Part shown: positions 1 to 8,062 of the stretch, one piece after another
Numbering within the stretch: the first letter of the stretch is position 1
Layout: every line of letters starts with the position of its first letter
From: Nocardia asteroides
Lineage (GTDB): Bacteria; Actinomycetota; Actinomycetes; Mycobacteriales; Mycobacteriaceae
Assembly (NCBI RefSeq): GCF_900637185.1
Contig: NZ_LR134352.1
Location: 3,648,001-3,712,000, forward strand
Direction of reading: 5' to 3'
Length of the DNA stretch: 64,000 nt
Program-made: the position numbers and the translations under genes
Notes under the pieces: model-generated
Databases searched by the model: none
Told to the model about the DNA's origin: nothing
The model's input: only the letters and a program-made list of their open reading frames with translations

Positions 1-2
1 CC

Positions 3-1208
3 GATCTGCTCTTCGGCCTCGACCTCGGCAACGCGCCGACCCTCGGGTTCGCCTACCCCGCGTGGCGCGGTCATCTGGCCGATCTGCAGTTCCGGCCCGA
101 CCTGTCCACACTGGTGCAGTGGGCGCCCGGTGTGCAGTCGGTGATCGGCGACTACTGGCAGCCCGACGGCACCCCGATCGGCACCTGTCCGCGCAATCTC
201 GCTCGCACGATGGTCGATCGGCTCGCCACGCGCGGCTACACCGCGACCATCGCGGTCGAGATCGAAGCCACCCTGTTCCAGGAGTCGGTCCACGTGGCCC
301 GAGCGAAGGGGTATCGCGATCTCACGCCCCTCGGCGGCTCGGCGGGTACCGCCTACAACCTGGCGAAGTCGAAGGACTGGGTCGACTACATGTCGGCGGT
401 CGCGCGGCGTCTCGAGGAGATCGGCATCGAGTGGGAGGCGTGGAGCGACGAGGACGCGGCCGGTCAGGTCGAACTCAATCTCGTTCCCGCCGACCCGATC
501 TCGGTGTGCGACAACTGGGCTCGCGCCCGGCAGGTGATGCGCGAGGTGGCCTTCGAACTCGGCCACACCGTCACCTTCATGGCCAAGCCGACCGCAGGCT
601 ACGGCCAGGCCTCGCACGTGAACCTGTCGCTGCAGCGTGACGGCGTCAACGCCTTCTACGCCCCCGACGGGCCGTCGGACACGATGCGGCACGCGGTCGC
701 GGGGCTGCTCGCGACGATGCGCGGCGCGACCTCGGTGATGCTGCCGCAGATCACGTCCTACCGTCGTCTGGTCGACCTGAGCGGGCCGCCGACCACGGTG
801 ACCTGGGGCATCGCGAACAAGACCACCGCGGTGCGCGCGGTCTGCGGTCATCCGAAGTATTCCCGCCTCGAGTACCGCGTGCCCGGTGCCGACGCGAACC
901 TGTATCTCGCGGTGGCCACGATTCTGGGCGGCGTGATCGCCGGGATCGACGGCAATCTCGAACCGGCCGACCCGATCAGCGATATGGCCTGGTGCGCGCC
1001 CGACCTCGAGCGGCTGCCCGAGACCATCACCAAGGCGGCCGACGCACTCGAGGCCGACCTGATCCTGCGCGAGCAGCTCGGTGACGAGTTCGTCGACTAC
1101 TGGGTCGGCACGCGTCGCTGGGAGTGGATGCAGTTCCACACCACCGGCGGTGACCCGTTCGCCGACCTGTCGGAGTGGGAGTCCACGCGCTACTTCGAGT
1201 TCCCGTGA
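3..1208 (+). CDS. Glutamine synthetase-like gamma-glutamyl-amine ligase, 5' end missing
   Basis: The reading frame is open from position 3 with no start, so the N-terminus lies outside the window. The visible 401 residues show the glutamine synthetase catalytic fold: an AGQVELNL acidic metal motif, the GYGQASHVNLSL stretch, an NKTTAVRAVCGHP nucleotide loop and the SRLEYRVPGADAN segment with R-x-E-x-R. Members that sit next to a gamma-glutamyl hydrolase usually ligate glutamate to an amine (PuuA, GlnA3, IpuC types) rather than assimilate ammonia. The stop overlaps the start of a PuuD-type hydrolase, which supports an amine-glutamylation role. The amine substrate cannot be read from the sequence. 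Confidence 0.85.
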   Translation, partial: DLLFGLDLGNAPTLGFAYPAWRGHLADLQFRPDLSTLVQWAPGVQSVIGDYWQPDGTPIGTCPRNLARTMVDRLATRGYTATIAVEIEATLFQESVHVARAKGYRDLTPLGGSAGTAYNLAKSKDWVDYMSAVARRLEEIGIEWEAWSDEDAAGQVELNLVPADPISVCDNWARARQVMREVAFELGHTVTFMAKPTAGYGQASHVNLSLQRDGVNAFYAPDGPSDTMRHAVAGLLATMRGATSVMLPQITSYRRLVDLSGPPTTVTWGIANKTTAVRAVCGHPKYSRLEYRVPGADANLYLAVATILGGVIAGIDGNLEPADPISDMAWCAPDLERLPETITKAADALEADLILREQLGDEFVDYWVGTRRWEWMQFHTTGGDPFADLSEWESTRYFEFP

Positions 1209-1966
1209 CCGCGCGCTCGGCCACCGCGAAGCCGCTGATCGGGCTGACGGGCAGGCGGTTCAGGATGGGGCTGATCCAGGGCAGTCACCCCGGATACAGC
1301 CGGCGTCTCACCGACGCCTTCTTCGCCGATTTCGCGGAGCGGATCGCGCGCGCGGGCGGCGTGCCGGTGATGCTGCCCTACGACGCGGATCCGGCGGCGC
1401 TGGGCGACTGGTTGTCCGGTGTGGTGATCACCGGTGGTCAGGACGTACATCCGAGCTGCTGGGGTGGGGACGAGTCGGTGGTCGGCGAGATCGATCCGGT
1501 CGCCGACCCTTCCGTGCACGATCCCCGCCGCGACGAGTTCGAGATCGCGTTGACCCGGGTCGCGCTGGAGCGGCAGATCCCGCTGCTCGGCGTGTGCCGC
1601 GGCATGCAGGTGCTCAACGTGACCCTCGGCGGCACGCTGATTCCCGACCTGCCGGTCGGGCCGATCAGGCACCTCATGCCGACGGGGCCGCTGTCGGACG
1701 GCGATCCGGAGCACCTCGTCACCTTCGACGCGGGGACGATCGCCCAGAAGGTGTTCGGCGATCGGCTGGTGACCAATTCGTGGCACCACCAGGCGGTCGA
1801 CGTCTGCGGTGACGGGCTGGTGGTCACCGGCCGGACCGACGACGGTGTCACCGAGACCATCGAGCTCCCCGGGGCCCCGGTGCTCGGAGTGCAATGGCAT
1901 CCCGAGTGGATGGAAGGCGACGACGGCGCCCTGCGCTGGCTCGTCGACGCGGCCGGCGAGCGCTGA
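1205..1966 (+). CDS. Gamma-glutamyl-gamma-aminobutyrate hydrolase family protein (PuuD-like, class I glutamine amidotransferase fold)
   Basis: Peptidase C26-type hydrolase of 253 aa. It has the nucleophile motif GVCRGMQVLN, a downstream NSWHHQAVD and the catalytic His in VQWHPEW, which complete the Cys-His-Glu triad. PuuD enzymes remove the gamma-glutamyl group from gamma-Glu-GABA at the end of the glutamylated putrescine route. I chose GTG at 1205 because it overlaps the stop of the upstream ligase as GTGA, which suggests translational coupling. An in-frame GTG at 1175 would give ten extra, poorly conserved residues. Ligase plus hydrolase implies an amine that is processed while glutamylated. 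Confidence 0.88.
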   Translation: MTARSATAKPLIGLTGRRFRMGLIQGSHPGYSRRLTDAFFADFAERIARAGGVPVMLPYDADPAALGDWLSGVVITGGQDVHPSCWGGDESVVGEIDPVADPSVHDPRRDEFEIALTRVALERQIPLLGVCRGMQVLNVTLGGTLIPDLPVGPIRHLMPTGPLSDGDPEHLVTFDAGTIAQKVFGDRLVTNSWHHQAVDVCGDGLVVTGRTDDGVTETIELPGAPVLGVQWHPEWMEGDDGALRWLVDAAGER

Positions 1967-1978
1967 GCAGGCGTGAAC

Positions 1979-2015
1979 CACTGTGGCCGTCACCTTTTCG
2001 GTGACGGCCACAGTG
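1979..2015. terminator. Bidirectional hairpin terminator between convergent genes
   Basis: A perfect 16-bp inverted repeat, CACTGTGGCCGTCACC (1979-1994) and its complement (2000-2015), with a 5-nt loop TTTTC. It lies between the PuuD-like stop and the TetR stop, so it can serve both strands. There is no long U-tract, which is common in GC-rich actinobacteria. Confidence 0.85.
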
Positions 2016-2035
2016 CCGCTGCAGTCTCGGCGCGG

Positions 2036-2713
2036 TCAATCCACGCGCACCCAGGACACCAGTGACCGCATGTCCGGTTCGGGCGCGATGTCCGCCGGTG
2101 GGACCGCGGGTGCGGCGACCTCGCCGAGGTTGGCCGCCATCCACGCGTCGAGGACGCCGACGGTGAGCTCCAACTGTGCCCGTGCCGCCGCGTCGTCGGT
2201 GAACACCAGCCAGTTGAGGGCGAAGCCGTCGGACAGCGCGGATACCACGTAGATCAGCTGGTCGATCGTGTCCGAGTCGATCGGCCTGCCCGCGGCGGTC
2301 GTGGTGCCTTCGATGATCGTGCGCATGGTGGCGTAAGCCGCGTTGTACACGAGTTCGGCCTGCTCGCCCTCACGCTGACCCCAGCTGATCAGCTCGAGGA
2401 TGGTCGCGCCGAAGTCCGGATTCTCCAGGTACCACCGGAGTACGCCGCGCAGCAGTCCCCGGGCCGTGCTCTGCACGTCGCTGTGGACATCGCTGCGGTT
2501 CAGCACGTCGCGGTACTCGCCTGCGAGGTATTCGAAGACCGCCGCGAACAGCACCTCCTTGGTGGCGAAGCAGTAGTGCAGCGTCGCCAGCGGAGCGTTC
2601 GCCTCCTCGGCGATGCGGCGCGTGGTGGCTCCGTCCACCCCATGGGCGGCGATCACGCGCACGGCCGCGGCCACCAGTTCGGCGCGACGTTCGGCGGCAG
2701 GGATGCGAGCCAT
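2036..2713 (-). CDS. TetR/AcrR family transcriptional regulator
   Basis: 225 aa. The N-terminal helix-turn-helix is typical of TetR: residues 6-60 include VIAAHGVDGATTRRIAEEAN and the recognition helix LATLHYCFATKEVLF. The C-terminal ligand domain is variable and gives no clue to the inducer. The gene is divergent from the acyl-CoA ligase operon and shares its 285-bp upstream region, which contains TTGATCAA copies and a long palindrome. It is therefore the likely local regulator of both promoter copies (near 2830 and 11555). Whether it represses or activates is not visible. Confidence 0.92.
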   Translation of the reverse strand: MARIPAAERRAELVAAAVRVIAAHGVDGATTRRIAEEANAPLATLHYCFATKEVLFAAVFEYLAGEYRDVLNRSDVHSDVQSTARGLLRGVLRWYLENPDFGATILELISWGQREGEQAELVYNAAYATMRTIIEGTTTAAGRPIDSDTIDQLIYVVSALSDGFALNWLVFTDDAAARAQLELTVGVLDAWMAANLGEVAAPAVPPADIAPEPDMRSLVSWVRVD

Positions 2714-2742
2714 GCGGCACTCCTTCGATCAGATCTGAACGG

Positions 2743-2750
2743 TTGATCAA
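2743..2750. promoter_or_regulatory. TTGATCAA palindrome close to the TetR start
   Basis: An 8-bp self-complementary site lies 30 bp upstream of the regulator start, within the loose inverted repeat GTTGA-N5-TCAAC. The same TTGATCA core occurs inside both catabolic promoters (2831 and 11552). It is a possible autoregulatory operator; this is inference from shared sequence only. Confidence 0.4.
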
Positions 2751-2814
2751 GTCAACATCGACATTACCAGCTCGAACTGGCCCGAGGAGGCTGTCCGACG
2801 AGTCGAGTCGCAAT

Positions 2815-2864
2815 TAGTGAGTCATGTGCCTTGATCAAATGACTCACTATCGCTACTGTGTATG
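2815..2864 (+). promoter_or_regulatory. Promoter with embedded palindromic operator, catabolic operon 1
   Basis: An 11-bp perfect inverted repeat, TAGTGAGTCAT (2815-2825) and ATGACTCACTA (2839-2849), is separated by 13 bp. Inside it, TTGATC (2831-2836) fits a -35 box, with TACTGT (2854-2859) as the -10 box at 17-bp spacing. The sequence TGCCTTGATCAAATGACTCACT recurs almost unchanged at 11548-11569 with the same -35/-10 spacing. A dimer bound to the arms would cover the -35 and the spacer, as expected for repression. The predicted leader to the ATG at 2999 is about 130 nt. Confidence 0.7.
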
Positions 2865-2998
2865 GCAGGCCTCACATTCCTGGCGATCCGGGCCAATCGA
2901 GACATCCGTGCCGGCGTGCCTGCCCCGCCGGTATCGCAGCCCGGCGATCGCGGGTCGATCGACGACCTACCACCTGCTACCCCCGCGAAGAGGACGAC

Positions 2999-4606
2999 AT
3001 GACCCAAGTCGAATCGGTCCACCCCGAACGCGCGATCGCGCTCGGCCGGCTGGCCGCGGCGCCGCCGATCGACACCCTCGTCGGACTGCTGGCCGAGCAG
3101 GCCCTCCGTGCGCCCGACCGTGAATTCCTGCGGTTCGTGGACGGGTCCTGGACCTTCGCCGCGATCGACGACTGGACTTCACGGCTGGCCCGGCGACTGG
3201 CCACCGAGGACGGCGTGCGACCGGGGGACCGGGTCGCGATCATGTTGCCCAACGTCGTGCAGTGGCCGGTCGCCTGGCTGGCGATCCTCAAAGCGGGCGC
3301 GGTGACGGTTCCGGTGAACTCGTCGTATCAGCGGGCCGACCTGGAATTCGTCCTCCAGGATTCCGGTGCCCGGGTGCTGTTCACCGACTCCGAGCACGCC
3401 GCGCTGGTCGACGAAGTGCGCGCTGCGAACAACGAGCTGGCCGATGTCCGGATCGTCGCGGCCGCCTCACCCCGCGAGCTCGCGGCTCACCCGGCGGACC
3501 GCCCCGCGGTCGCCGTCACCGGCGAGACCCTCGCGAACCTCCAATACACCTCGGGGACAACCGGATTCCCCAAGGCCTGCATGCTGACCCACGACTACTG
3601 GACTCGATTGGGCTGGGTCTGCGCGAACGCGACCGGCCTCGGCCGCGACGACGTGGCACTCACCTCGCAGCCGTTCTCCTACATGGACCCGCAGTGGAAC
3701 GCCGCGCTGTGCCTGACGATCGGAGCGCCGCTGGTGGTGCTTCCCCGGTTCTCTGCCTCCGGCTTCATGGCCGATGTCCGCAAGCACCGGGCCACGTTCT
3801 GCTACGTGCTCGGTTCGATGCCGACGCTGCTGTTCAAACAGCCGCCTACCTCGCAGGACCGGGCGAACGACCTGCGCATCGTGCTGTGCTCGGCCATCCC
3901 CGCCGCACTGCACGCGGAGCTCGAGCAGCGGTGGGGCGCGCCGTGGCGGGAGATCTTCGGGATGACCGAGAGCGGCGTCGACATGGTGAGCCTGCCCGAG
4001 AGCGCCGGTGACGTCGGCAGCGGACGGCTGGGTCAGCCGGTTCCCTCCAAGCAGATCCGAGTCGTCGACCCGGAAGGCCGCGAGGTCGCCGAGGGTGAGT
4101 CCGGCGAACTGATCACCTCGGGCAAGCCGATGATGCTCGGCTACTGGAACCGGCCGGAGGAAACCGCGCAGACGCTGCGTGACGGCTGGCTGCACACCGG
4201 CGACGTAGCGGTCCGTGAGGCCGGCAGCTACCGCTTGGTCGGCCGGATCAAGGACATGGTCCGCCGCGGCGGGGAGAACATCGCCAGCGCCGAGGTCGAA
4301 CGGGCCCTCGAACGCGACGCCGTCGTCGTCGCGACCGCGGTCGTCGGCGTCCCCGACGACCTGTTCGGCGAAGAGGTCAAGGCCTTCGTGCAGCTGGCTC
4401 CCGGTGTCGAGGAGAGCCGCGAGACCGCCGAGCGGATCCTCGGCAACGCGCGAAACCAACTGGCGCGCTTCAAACTTCCGCGCTTCGTGGAATTCGTCGC
4501 CGACTTCCCGCGCACCCCGTCCGAACGGGTGTCCAAGCCCGCGCTGAAAGCCCGCGCGGCCGAACACCCCGGCACCACCTATGACCTGCAACCCCCGCGC
4601 GACTGA
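2999..4606 (+). CDS. AMP-dependent acyl-CoA synthetase/ligase
   Basis: 535 aa, ANL superfamily. It carries the phosphate-binding loop LQYTSGTTGFPKACM, the adenine motif EIFGMTESG, the GWLHTGD motif and the hinge region GRIKDMVRRGGENIASAEVE followed by the C-terminal lid. It should activate a carboxylic acid as acyl-AMP and then acyl-CoA. It resembles the CaiC/crotonobetaine-type ligases in general organisation, but the acid cannot be assigned. ATG at 2999 is preceded by AGAGGAC; in-frame codons further upstream fall inside the promoter. It is the first gene of the unit and is followed at once by an enoyl-CoA hydratase. Confidence 0.9.
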   Translation: MTQVESVHPERAIALGRLAAAPPIDTLVGLLAEQALRAPDREFLRFVDGSWTFAAIDDWTSRLARRLATEDGVRPGDRVAIMLPNVVQWPVAWLAILKAGAVTVPVNSSYQRADLEFVLQDSGARVLFTDSEHAALVDEVRAANNELADVRIVAAASPRELAAHPADRPAVAVTGETLANLQYTSGTTGFPKACMLTHDYWTRLGWVCANATGLGRDDVALTSQPFSYMDPQWNAALCLTIGAPLVVLPRFSASGFMADVRKHRATFCYVLGSMPTLLFKQPPTSQDRANDLRIVLCSAIPAALHAELEQRWGAPWREIFGMTESGVDMVSLPESAGDVGSGRLGQPVPSKQIRVVDPEGREVAEGESGELITSGKPMMLGYWNRPEETAQTLRDGWLHTGDVAVREAGSYRLVGRIKDMVRRGGENIASAEVERALERDAVVVATAVVGVPDDLFGEEVKAFVQLAPGVEESRETAERILGNARNQLARFKLPRFVEFVADFPRTPSERVSKPALKARAAEHPGTTYDLQPPRD

Positions 4607-4616
4607 GGAGCCGGAC

Positions 4617-5414
4617 ATGACCGACAACTATGTGGACACCCGCATCGACGACGACGTCGCGGTGCTCACCCTCAACCGCCCGTCGAAGCTGAACGCGCTG
4701 GACGTGGCCACCCGGGTGCGGCTCGCGCAGACCATCCGCCAGTTCGGCACCGGTGATCTCGTGCGCGGCATCGTCCTCACCGGCACCGGCCGGGCCTTCT
4801 CCGCCGGGGAAGACCTGCAGTCGGTACCCAGCACCTACGACGAGATCCGCGAGGCCTTCGCGACCTTCCACGACATCACCCGGGCGATTCTCGAAACGAA
4901 GATCCCGGTGATCGCGGCCGTCAACGGGATCGCGGTCGGCGGTGCCTCGGAGATCACGCTGTGCTGTGACGGGCGGATCGGCAGCCCGGCCGCCGAGTAC
5001 TTCCAGCCGGAGAACCACCGCGGCATCATCATCTCCAACGCCTCGAGCTTCCTGCTGGGCCGGCTGGTCCGCAACCACGCGACGCGGATCATTCTGGGCT
5101 CACAGCGGATCGGCGCCGAGGAAGCACTGCGGATCGGGCTGCTCGACGAGATCTCCGCCCCGGAGTCACTGGTCGGCCGTGCGGTCGAGGTGGTCCAGCA
5201 GTGGAACTCCGACCCCCGGATCACCGCGCTGCACCTGGGCCTGCTGCGGCCGCTGCCCGCCGACATCGAGGCCGCCTTCGCCCGCGAGGACGACGCCGCC
5301 CGCCAGTCGTGGGAGTCCGGCGCCTTCAGCGAAGGCATCGAGGGCTTCTGGACATCGAAGAACGCGGCGTCGTCGGCGCCTGCGCAGAGCAACCGAGATC
5401 GGAGTCGATCATGA
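4617..5414 (+). CDS. Enoyl-CoA hydratase/isomerase family protein
   Basis: 265 aa crotonase fold. Visible are the first oxyanion segment GRAFSAGEDL, the second block NGIAVGGASEITLCCDGRIG, which keeps the glutamate at the usual GGGCE position, and the YFQPENHRGIII segment with the second conserved Glu. It should hydrate or isomerise an alpha,beta-unsaturated acyl-CoA. ATG at 4617 follows GAGGAG 10 nt after the ligase stop, so co-transcription is likely. Its stop overlaps the next start as ATGA. With the ammonia-lyase-like protein encoded downstream, crotonyl-CoA-like intermediates are plausible substrates (inference). Confidence 0.88.
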   Translation: MTDNYVDTRIDDDVAVLTLNRPSKLNALDVATRVRLAQTIRQFGTGDLVRGIVLTGTGRAFSAGEDLQSVPSTYDEIREAFATFHDITRAILETKIPVIAAVNGIAVGGASEITLCCDGRIGSPAAEYFQPENHRGIIISNASSFLLGRLVRNHATRIILGSQRIGAEEALRIGLLDEISAPESLVGRAVEVVQQWNSDPRITALHLGLLRPLPADIEAAFAREDDAARQSWESGAFSEGIEGFWTSKNAASSAPAQSNRDRSRS

Positions 5415-6505
5415 TCACCACCGAAGCAGCTGTCCTCACGGCGGTCAACGAGCCGCTGGAGTTCACCGAGATCCTGGTCGACGACCCGGAGCCCGACGAG
5501 GTACGCCTCGCGGTCTCGAATGTGGGCCTGTGCCACAGCGACCTGCACTACATGACCGGAACCGTCGGCGCTGACCTGCCCGTGGTGGTCGGGCACGAGG
5601 TGGCGGGTGTGGTCGAGTCGGTCGGCTCCTCGGTGACCACGTTGCGTCCCGGCGACCGCGTCGTCGGTGCGCTCACACCGTCGTGCGGGTCGTGCCGCAA
5701 CTGTCAGGTCGGGCATTCGACCCAGTGTCAGCGCGTCACGCAGATCCGTCAGCGGCCACGGCCCGCCTTCCAGCTGCCCAGCGGTCAGGCCGTCCACCGG
5801 CTCGGGGACATCGGCGCGTTCTCCCGCCACACCCTGATGCGGGAGAACTCGCTGGTGCAGGTGGCCGACGAGGTGGGTCTGCACGTGGGCTGCCTGCTCT
5901 CGTGCTGCATCATCACCGGCGTCGGCGCCGTGTTCCGCGGTGCCGAGGTGCGTCCCGGCTCCACTGTCGCCGTGATCGGTTGCGGCGGTGTGGGTTCGGC
6001 CATCATCCAGGGTGCGCGCCTGGCCGGCGCCTCGGCGATCGTCGCCGTGGATCTCGACGATGCCCGCCTGGCCGCGGCCCGGACCTACGGCGCCACCCAC
6101 ATCGTGAACGGTGCGGCCGATGTGCCCGCCGAGATCCAGGACCTGCTCGGCGACGGTGTGGACTACTCGTTCGAGGCCGTCGGCAGCGCGCGGACCGCGG
6201 CCACCGCGCTCGAGGTGCTGCGCCCCACGGGCACCGCGTGCCTGGTCGGTATCGCCCCCGACGGCACCGATCTGACGCTGCCCGCCTGGAACTTCTTCTT
6301 CAGCGAGAAGCGTCTCATCGGCTCCTACATGGGTTCGGGCCAGGCGCAGGAGGACATCGCGCAGTTCGCTCGCCTGTACCTGCAGGGCCGTCTGCTGCTC
6401 GACGAGATGGTCAGCGACGTGATCCCGTTCCGCGACGTCGACAAGGGCTTCGAGGCGATGAAGTCCGGCGAGGTCACCCGCATCGTCGCCGACCTCACCG
6501 TGTGA
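5411..6505 (+). CDS. Zinc-dependent alcohol dehydrogenase (MDR superfamily)
   Basis: 364 aa. Catalytic zinc ligands are Cys41 (GLCHSD) and the GHE motif at 61-63. The structural zinc lobe has Cys92, Cys95, Cys98 and Cys106. The Rossmann nucleotide motif is GCGGVG, followed by DLDDARL, whose acidic residue favours NAD. It interconverts an alcohol and an aldehyde or ketone. ATG at 5411 overlaps the upstream stop (ATGA). The adjacent aldehyde dehydrogenase suggests a consecutive alcohol-aldehyde-acid oxidation that feeds the ligase at the front of the operon. Confidence 0.92.
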   Translation: MITTEAAVLTAVNEPLEFTEILVDDPEPDEVRLAVSNVGLCHSDLHYMTGTVGADLPVVVGHEVAGVVESVGSSVTTLRPGDRVVGALTPSCGSCRNCQVGHSTQCQRVTQIRQRPRPAFQLPSGQAVHRLGDIGAFSRHTLMRENSLVQVADEVGLHVGCLLSCCIITGVGAVFRGAEVRPGSTVAVIGCGGVGSAIIQGARLAGASAIVAVDLDDARLAAARTYGATHIVNGAADVPAEIQDLLGDGVDYSFEAVGSARTAATALEVLRPTGTACLVGIAPDGTDLTLPAWNFFFSEKRLIGSYMGSGQAQEDIAQFARLYLQGRLLLDEMVSDVIPFRDVDKGFEAMKSGEVTRIVADLTV

Positions 6506-6539
6506 ACCCGTTCCCACTCGAGCACCGAAGGAGCACCTG

Positions 6540-7997
6540 ATGTCGAATCCGCAACTGCCCCAACCGATCAACTACATCGCCGACGAGTGGTCCGAGTGCG
6601 CGACCATCCCCGGCGCGTGGAACCTCGATCCCAACACCGGCGAGCCCGTGCACCGCACGGTGACCACCACACCCGCCGACGTGGAACGCGCTCTGCGCCA
6701 CGCCGAACAGTCCTACGGCTTCGAACGCTGGGACGACGCCGCGAGTGAGGAACGCGCCGCCGTCATCGAGCGCGCGGCCGACATCGTCGAGTCCCGGATC
6801 GAGGACATCGCCCGCACCGACGCCCTCACCAGCGGTGTCCCGATCGCCAAGGCCCGGATGGTCGCGCAGTTCCTGCCCCACCGCATCCGTTCCTCGGCCG
6901 CGGATCTGCGCACCATCCCGCGTCGCACCGCACTGGCGGCCGGTGGCCGTGACGTGCGGCTCTACAAGGTCCCGTGGGGTCCGGCAGCCATCCTCACCCC
7001 CTGGAACGGCCCGAGTTTCATCCCCGCCGCGAAGATGGTCAGCGCGCTGGCGGCCGGCTGCCCGGTCATCCTCAAGCCGTCGGAGCACGCGCCGAGCAGC
7101 GCCCAGATCATCGTCGAGAGCTTCGTCGAGGCCGGGCTGCCCGCGGGCGCGTTGCAGTTGCTGCACGGCGCGGGCGACGTGGGCGCGGCCCTCACCGGTG
7201 ACCCGCGCGTGAAGATCGTCTCCTTCACCGGCGGCCCGAACGCGGGCCGCGCGATCGCCCGCGCGGCGGCGGAGGATTTCAAGGTGCTCCAGCTCGAGCT
7301 GGGTGGCAACAACCCGGCTTTGGTACTGGATGACGCGGATATCGACGTGACCGCCGACGGCATCCTCGAGGGAATGACCAAGCTCAACGGTCAGTGGTGT
7401 GAGGGCCCCGGCAAGGTGCTGGCGCACAAGAGCCTGGTCGAGCCGCTGCTCGAAGCGCTGCTCGATCGCATCGCCCACATCGAGATCGGCAACTCGCTCG
7501 ACGAGAGCACCGAGCTCGGTCCCATCTCGAATGCCCCGCATTTCGCGACGCTGCAGCGCCGTATCGACGGGCTGCGGGCCCACGGCGCGACCATCCATCA
7601 GCCCGCGAAGCTGCCCGGCCTGGACGGCTTCTTCCTGTCGCCCACCGTCGCGACGGGTGTCGACGCCTCGCTGGCGACCGCCGAACTGTTCGGTCCGCTC
7701 ATCAGCCTGCATGCCGTGGAGTCCGACGAGGACGCGCTGCGGGTGGCCAACGCCAACCCGTCGGGTCTGGACGCTTATGTGTTCGGCGGCGACCTGGACC
7801 GCGCCGTCGAGGTCGGCTCGCGGGTGCTCTCGGGTGAGGTGCGCGTGAACGGCGCCAAGGTCGCCGACCTGGCCGACGGATCGGCCCAGAGCTTCTGGGG
7901 CACTTCGGGAATCGGCGGTCACGCACCCGGTGAATCCGTGCGGGTCTTCTGCGGCGACCGCGTGGTCGGCGTCGATTCTCCCGACCTGCCGATGTAG
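6540..7997 (+). CDS. NAD(P)-dependent aldehyde dehydrogenase
   Basis: 485 aa ALDH fold. The catalytic Cys287 is in NGQWCEGP, and Glu253 in LELGGNNP is the general base. The cofactor segment SFTGGPNAGRAIA is present. Length and motif spacing match the family. PuuC-type enzymes of glutamylated-amine pathways belong to the same family, so it may oxidise the aldehyde from the amine oxidases or the product of the neighbouring alcohol dehydrogenase. ATG at 6540 follows GAAGGAG. It lies 34 nt after the dehydrogenase gene. Confidence 0.92.
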   Translation: MSNPQLPQPINYIADEWSECATIPGAWNLDPNTGEPVHRTVTTTPADVERALRHAEQSYGFERWDDAASEERAAVIERAADIVESRIEDIARTDALTSGVPIAKARMVAQFLPHRIRSSAADLRTIPRRTALAAGGRDVRLYKVPWGPAAILTPWNGPSFIPAAKMVSALAAGCPVILKPSEHAPSSAQIIVESFVEAGLPAGALQLLHGAGDVGAALTGDPRVKIVSFTGGPNAGRAIARAAAEDFKVLQLELGGNNPALVLDDADIDVTADGILEGMTKLNGQWCEGPGKVLAHKSLVEPLLEALLDRIAHIEIGNSLDESTELGPISNAPHFATLQRRIDGLRAHGATIHQPAKLPGLDGFFLSPTVATGVDASLATAELFGPLISLHAVESDEDALRVANANPSGLDAYVFGGDLDRAVEVGSRVLSGEVRVNGAKVADLADGSAQSFWGTSGIGGHAPGESVRVFCGDRVVGVDSPDLPM

Positions 7998-8062
7998 CGA
8001 ACACGGAACAATCTCCGCCCACCCCTTGACTGTGACCCATACAAACGAAAGCGGCTTCTGCC

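Noticed and set aside
2858..2998. Upstream extension of the acyl-CoA ligase
   Set aside because: The added residues would start inside the promoter -10 box and are not typical of the family. ATG 2999 has a ribosome site.
2999..5414. Assignment as carnitine metabolism (CaiC/CaiD)
   Set aside because: Only general ligase and hydratase similarity is seen. No CaiA, CaiB or CaiT equivalents are present and the amine genes do not fit.
4835..6571. Long open frame on the minus strand (578 codons)
   Set aside because: Shadow of the hydratase and alcohol dehydrogenase genes. It has His/Arg/Asp-rich residues, no motif and no ribosome site, and the plus-strand genes are certain.
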